Assembly (NCBI GenBank): GCA_030627065.1
Contig: DAOUSV010000090.1
Location: forward strand, 1 to 6,366
DNA from: Piscirickettsiaceae bacterium
GTDB lineage: Bacteria > Pseudomonadota > Gammaproteobacteria > Nitrosococcales > Methylophagaceae
Direction: 5' to 3'
DNA length: 6,366 bases
Positions 6,001-6,366 of this stretch are shown here, in pieces; position 1 is the stretch's first letter, and each line of letters starts with the position of its first letter. The translations under genes and the position numbers were made by a program. Under the pieces are notes generated by a model. The model did not search any database and was not told the DNA's origin. It saw only the letters and a program-made list of their open reading frames with translations.

Positions 6001-6273
6001 GTGAATAAATCTGAATTGATTGATGCAATTGCAACTGCAGCTGATATTTCAAAAGCAAAAGCAGCATTAGCTGTTGACGGAATGACTGGAGCAATCACTG
6101 GTGCATTAAGCAGCGGCGATCAAGTGACTTTAGTTGGCTTCGGTACATTCTCTGTACGCGACCGTGCTGCACGCACAGGCCGTAACCCACGTACTGGTGA
6201 AGAAATTCAAATTAAAGCAGCAAAAATACCTGCTTTTAAAGCTGGTAAAGCTTTAAAAGATGCTGTAAACTAG
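6001..6273 (+). CDS. hupB: HU-family nucleoid-associated DNA-binding protein (HU-beta-like)
   Basis: HU is a small, abundant, dimeric protein that bends and compacts DNA without strong sequence preference and assists replication, recombination and gene expression. With the GTG start the product is exactly 90 aa, the standard HU length. It begins MNKSELIDAIA, the usual HU N-terminus. The two dimerising helices cover about 3-38. The core GFGTF is at 46-50. The DNA-clasping beta-arm includes RTGRNPRTGEE (58-68) with the intercalating proline P63. The end KALKDAVN (83-90) and AARTGRNP resemble E. coli HupB more than HupA. IHF subunits are longer and differ in the arm. In E. coli hupB follows lon; here the neighbour is rsmA, so the alpha/beta label rests on similarity only. 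Transcription is from the promoter at 5891-5920. No terminator separates it from the tRNA 12 bp downstream. Confidence 0.95.
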   Translation: MNKSELIDAIATAADISKAKAALAVDGMTGAITGALSSGDQVTLVGFGTFSVRDRAARTGRNPRTGEEIQIKAAKIPAFKAGKALKDAVN

Positions 6274-6285
6274 CGTTTTTTTCTG

Positions 6286-6361
6286 GGGTGTTTAGCTCAG
6301 CTGGGAGAGCATCGCCCTTACAAGGCGAGGGTCGGGGGTTCGATCCCCTCAACACCCACCA
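6286..6361 (+). tRNA. tRNA-Val (anticodon TAC)
   Basis: This is a 76-nt cloverleaf with a fully paired acceptor stem GGGTGTT/AACACCC. It has a D-arm GCTC/GAGC, an anticodon stem TCGCC/GGCGA around loop CTTACAA, a T-arm GGGGG/CCCTC (one G-U) around TTCGATC, a discriminator A and an encoded CCA. Anticodon UAC reads valine GUN codons. It starts 12 bp after the HU stop, across a run of seven Ts (6276-6282) not preceded by a convincing hairpin. I see no good promoter for it within the end of the HU gene, so it probably shares the HU transcript and is released by tRNA processing. More tRNAs may follow beyond the window. Confidence 0.97.
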
Positions 6362-6366
6362 GAAAA

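Noticed and set aside
5768..6094. Minus-strand reading frame of 108 codons spanning the rsmA-hup gap
   Set aside because: It runs antisense through the end of rsmA, the HU promoter and the HU start. It has low-complexity Leu/Gln-rich content and no recognisable domain or good ribosome binding site.
6241..6285. Rho-independent terminator between the HU gene and tRNA-Val
   Set aside because: A T7 run exists at 6276-6282, but no GC-rich hairpin precedes it within the end of the HU gene.

Overview
This window comes from a low-GC gammaproteobacterial chromosome. The main evidence is the co-directional block lptD-surA-pdxA-rsmA, a core outer-membrane biogenesis/housekeeping cluster of Gammaproteobacteria. 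A complete four-cysteine LptD, a two-parvulin SurA and tRNA genes with encoded CCA ends agree with this. In enterics the block normally continues with apaG-apaH. Here rsmA is followed by an HU gene and a tRNA-Val, so the organism is probably not an enteric. I cannot name a genus from the sequence alone.

Layout. Positions 2-77 hold a tRNA-Ala(GGC) on the minus strand, driven by a near-consensus promoter (112-140) with an AT-rich upstream stretch. The gap to lptD (78-379) is AT-rich and holds this promoter, an exact match to the IHF consensus, and weak forward promoter candidates for lptD. Then come, all on the plus strand, lptD (380-2611), a 117-bp AT-rich gap with a perfect TATAAT, surA (2729-3994), pdxA (3991-4977, overlapping the surA stop and starting with TTG) and rsmA (4982-5797, 4 bp after pdxA). 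A 203-bp gap carries a new promoter with a perfect TTGACA box. It is followed by an HU-family nucleoid protein gene (GTG start at 6001) and, only 12 bp later, tRNA-Val(UAC) at 6286-6361.

How the genes fit together. LptD is the outer-membrane LPS translocon and SurA is the periplasmic chaperone that delivers beta-barrel proteins, LptD among them, to the BAM complex, so the first two genes are functionally linked. PdxA (pyridoxal phosphate synthesis) and RsmA (16S rRNA dimethylation) are tightly packed behind surA and look translationally coupled. HU and tRNA-Val form a separate, growth-related transcription unit.

I see no mobile element, CRISPR array, phage gene or undescribed system. The points of interest are start-codon decisions (three of the five genes have a misleading or non-ATG start), an overlapping stop/start, candidate operator dyads at the HU promoter, and the apparent HU mRNA-tRNA co-transcription.
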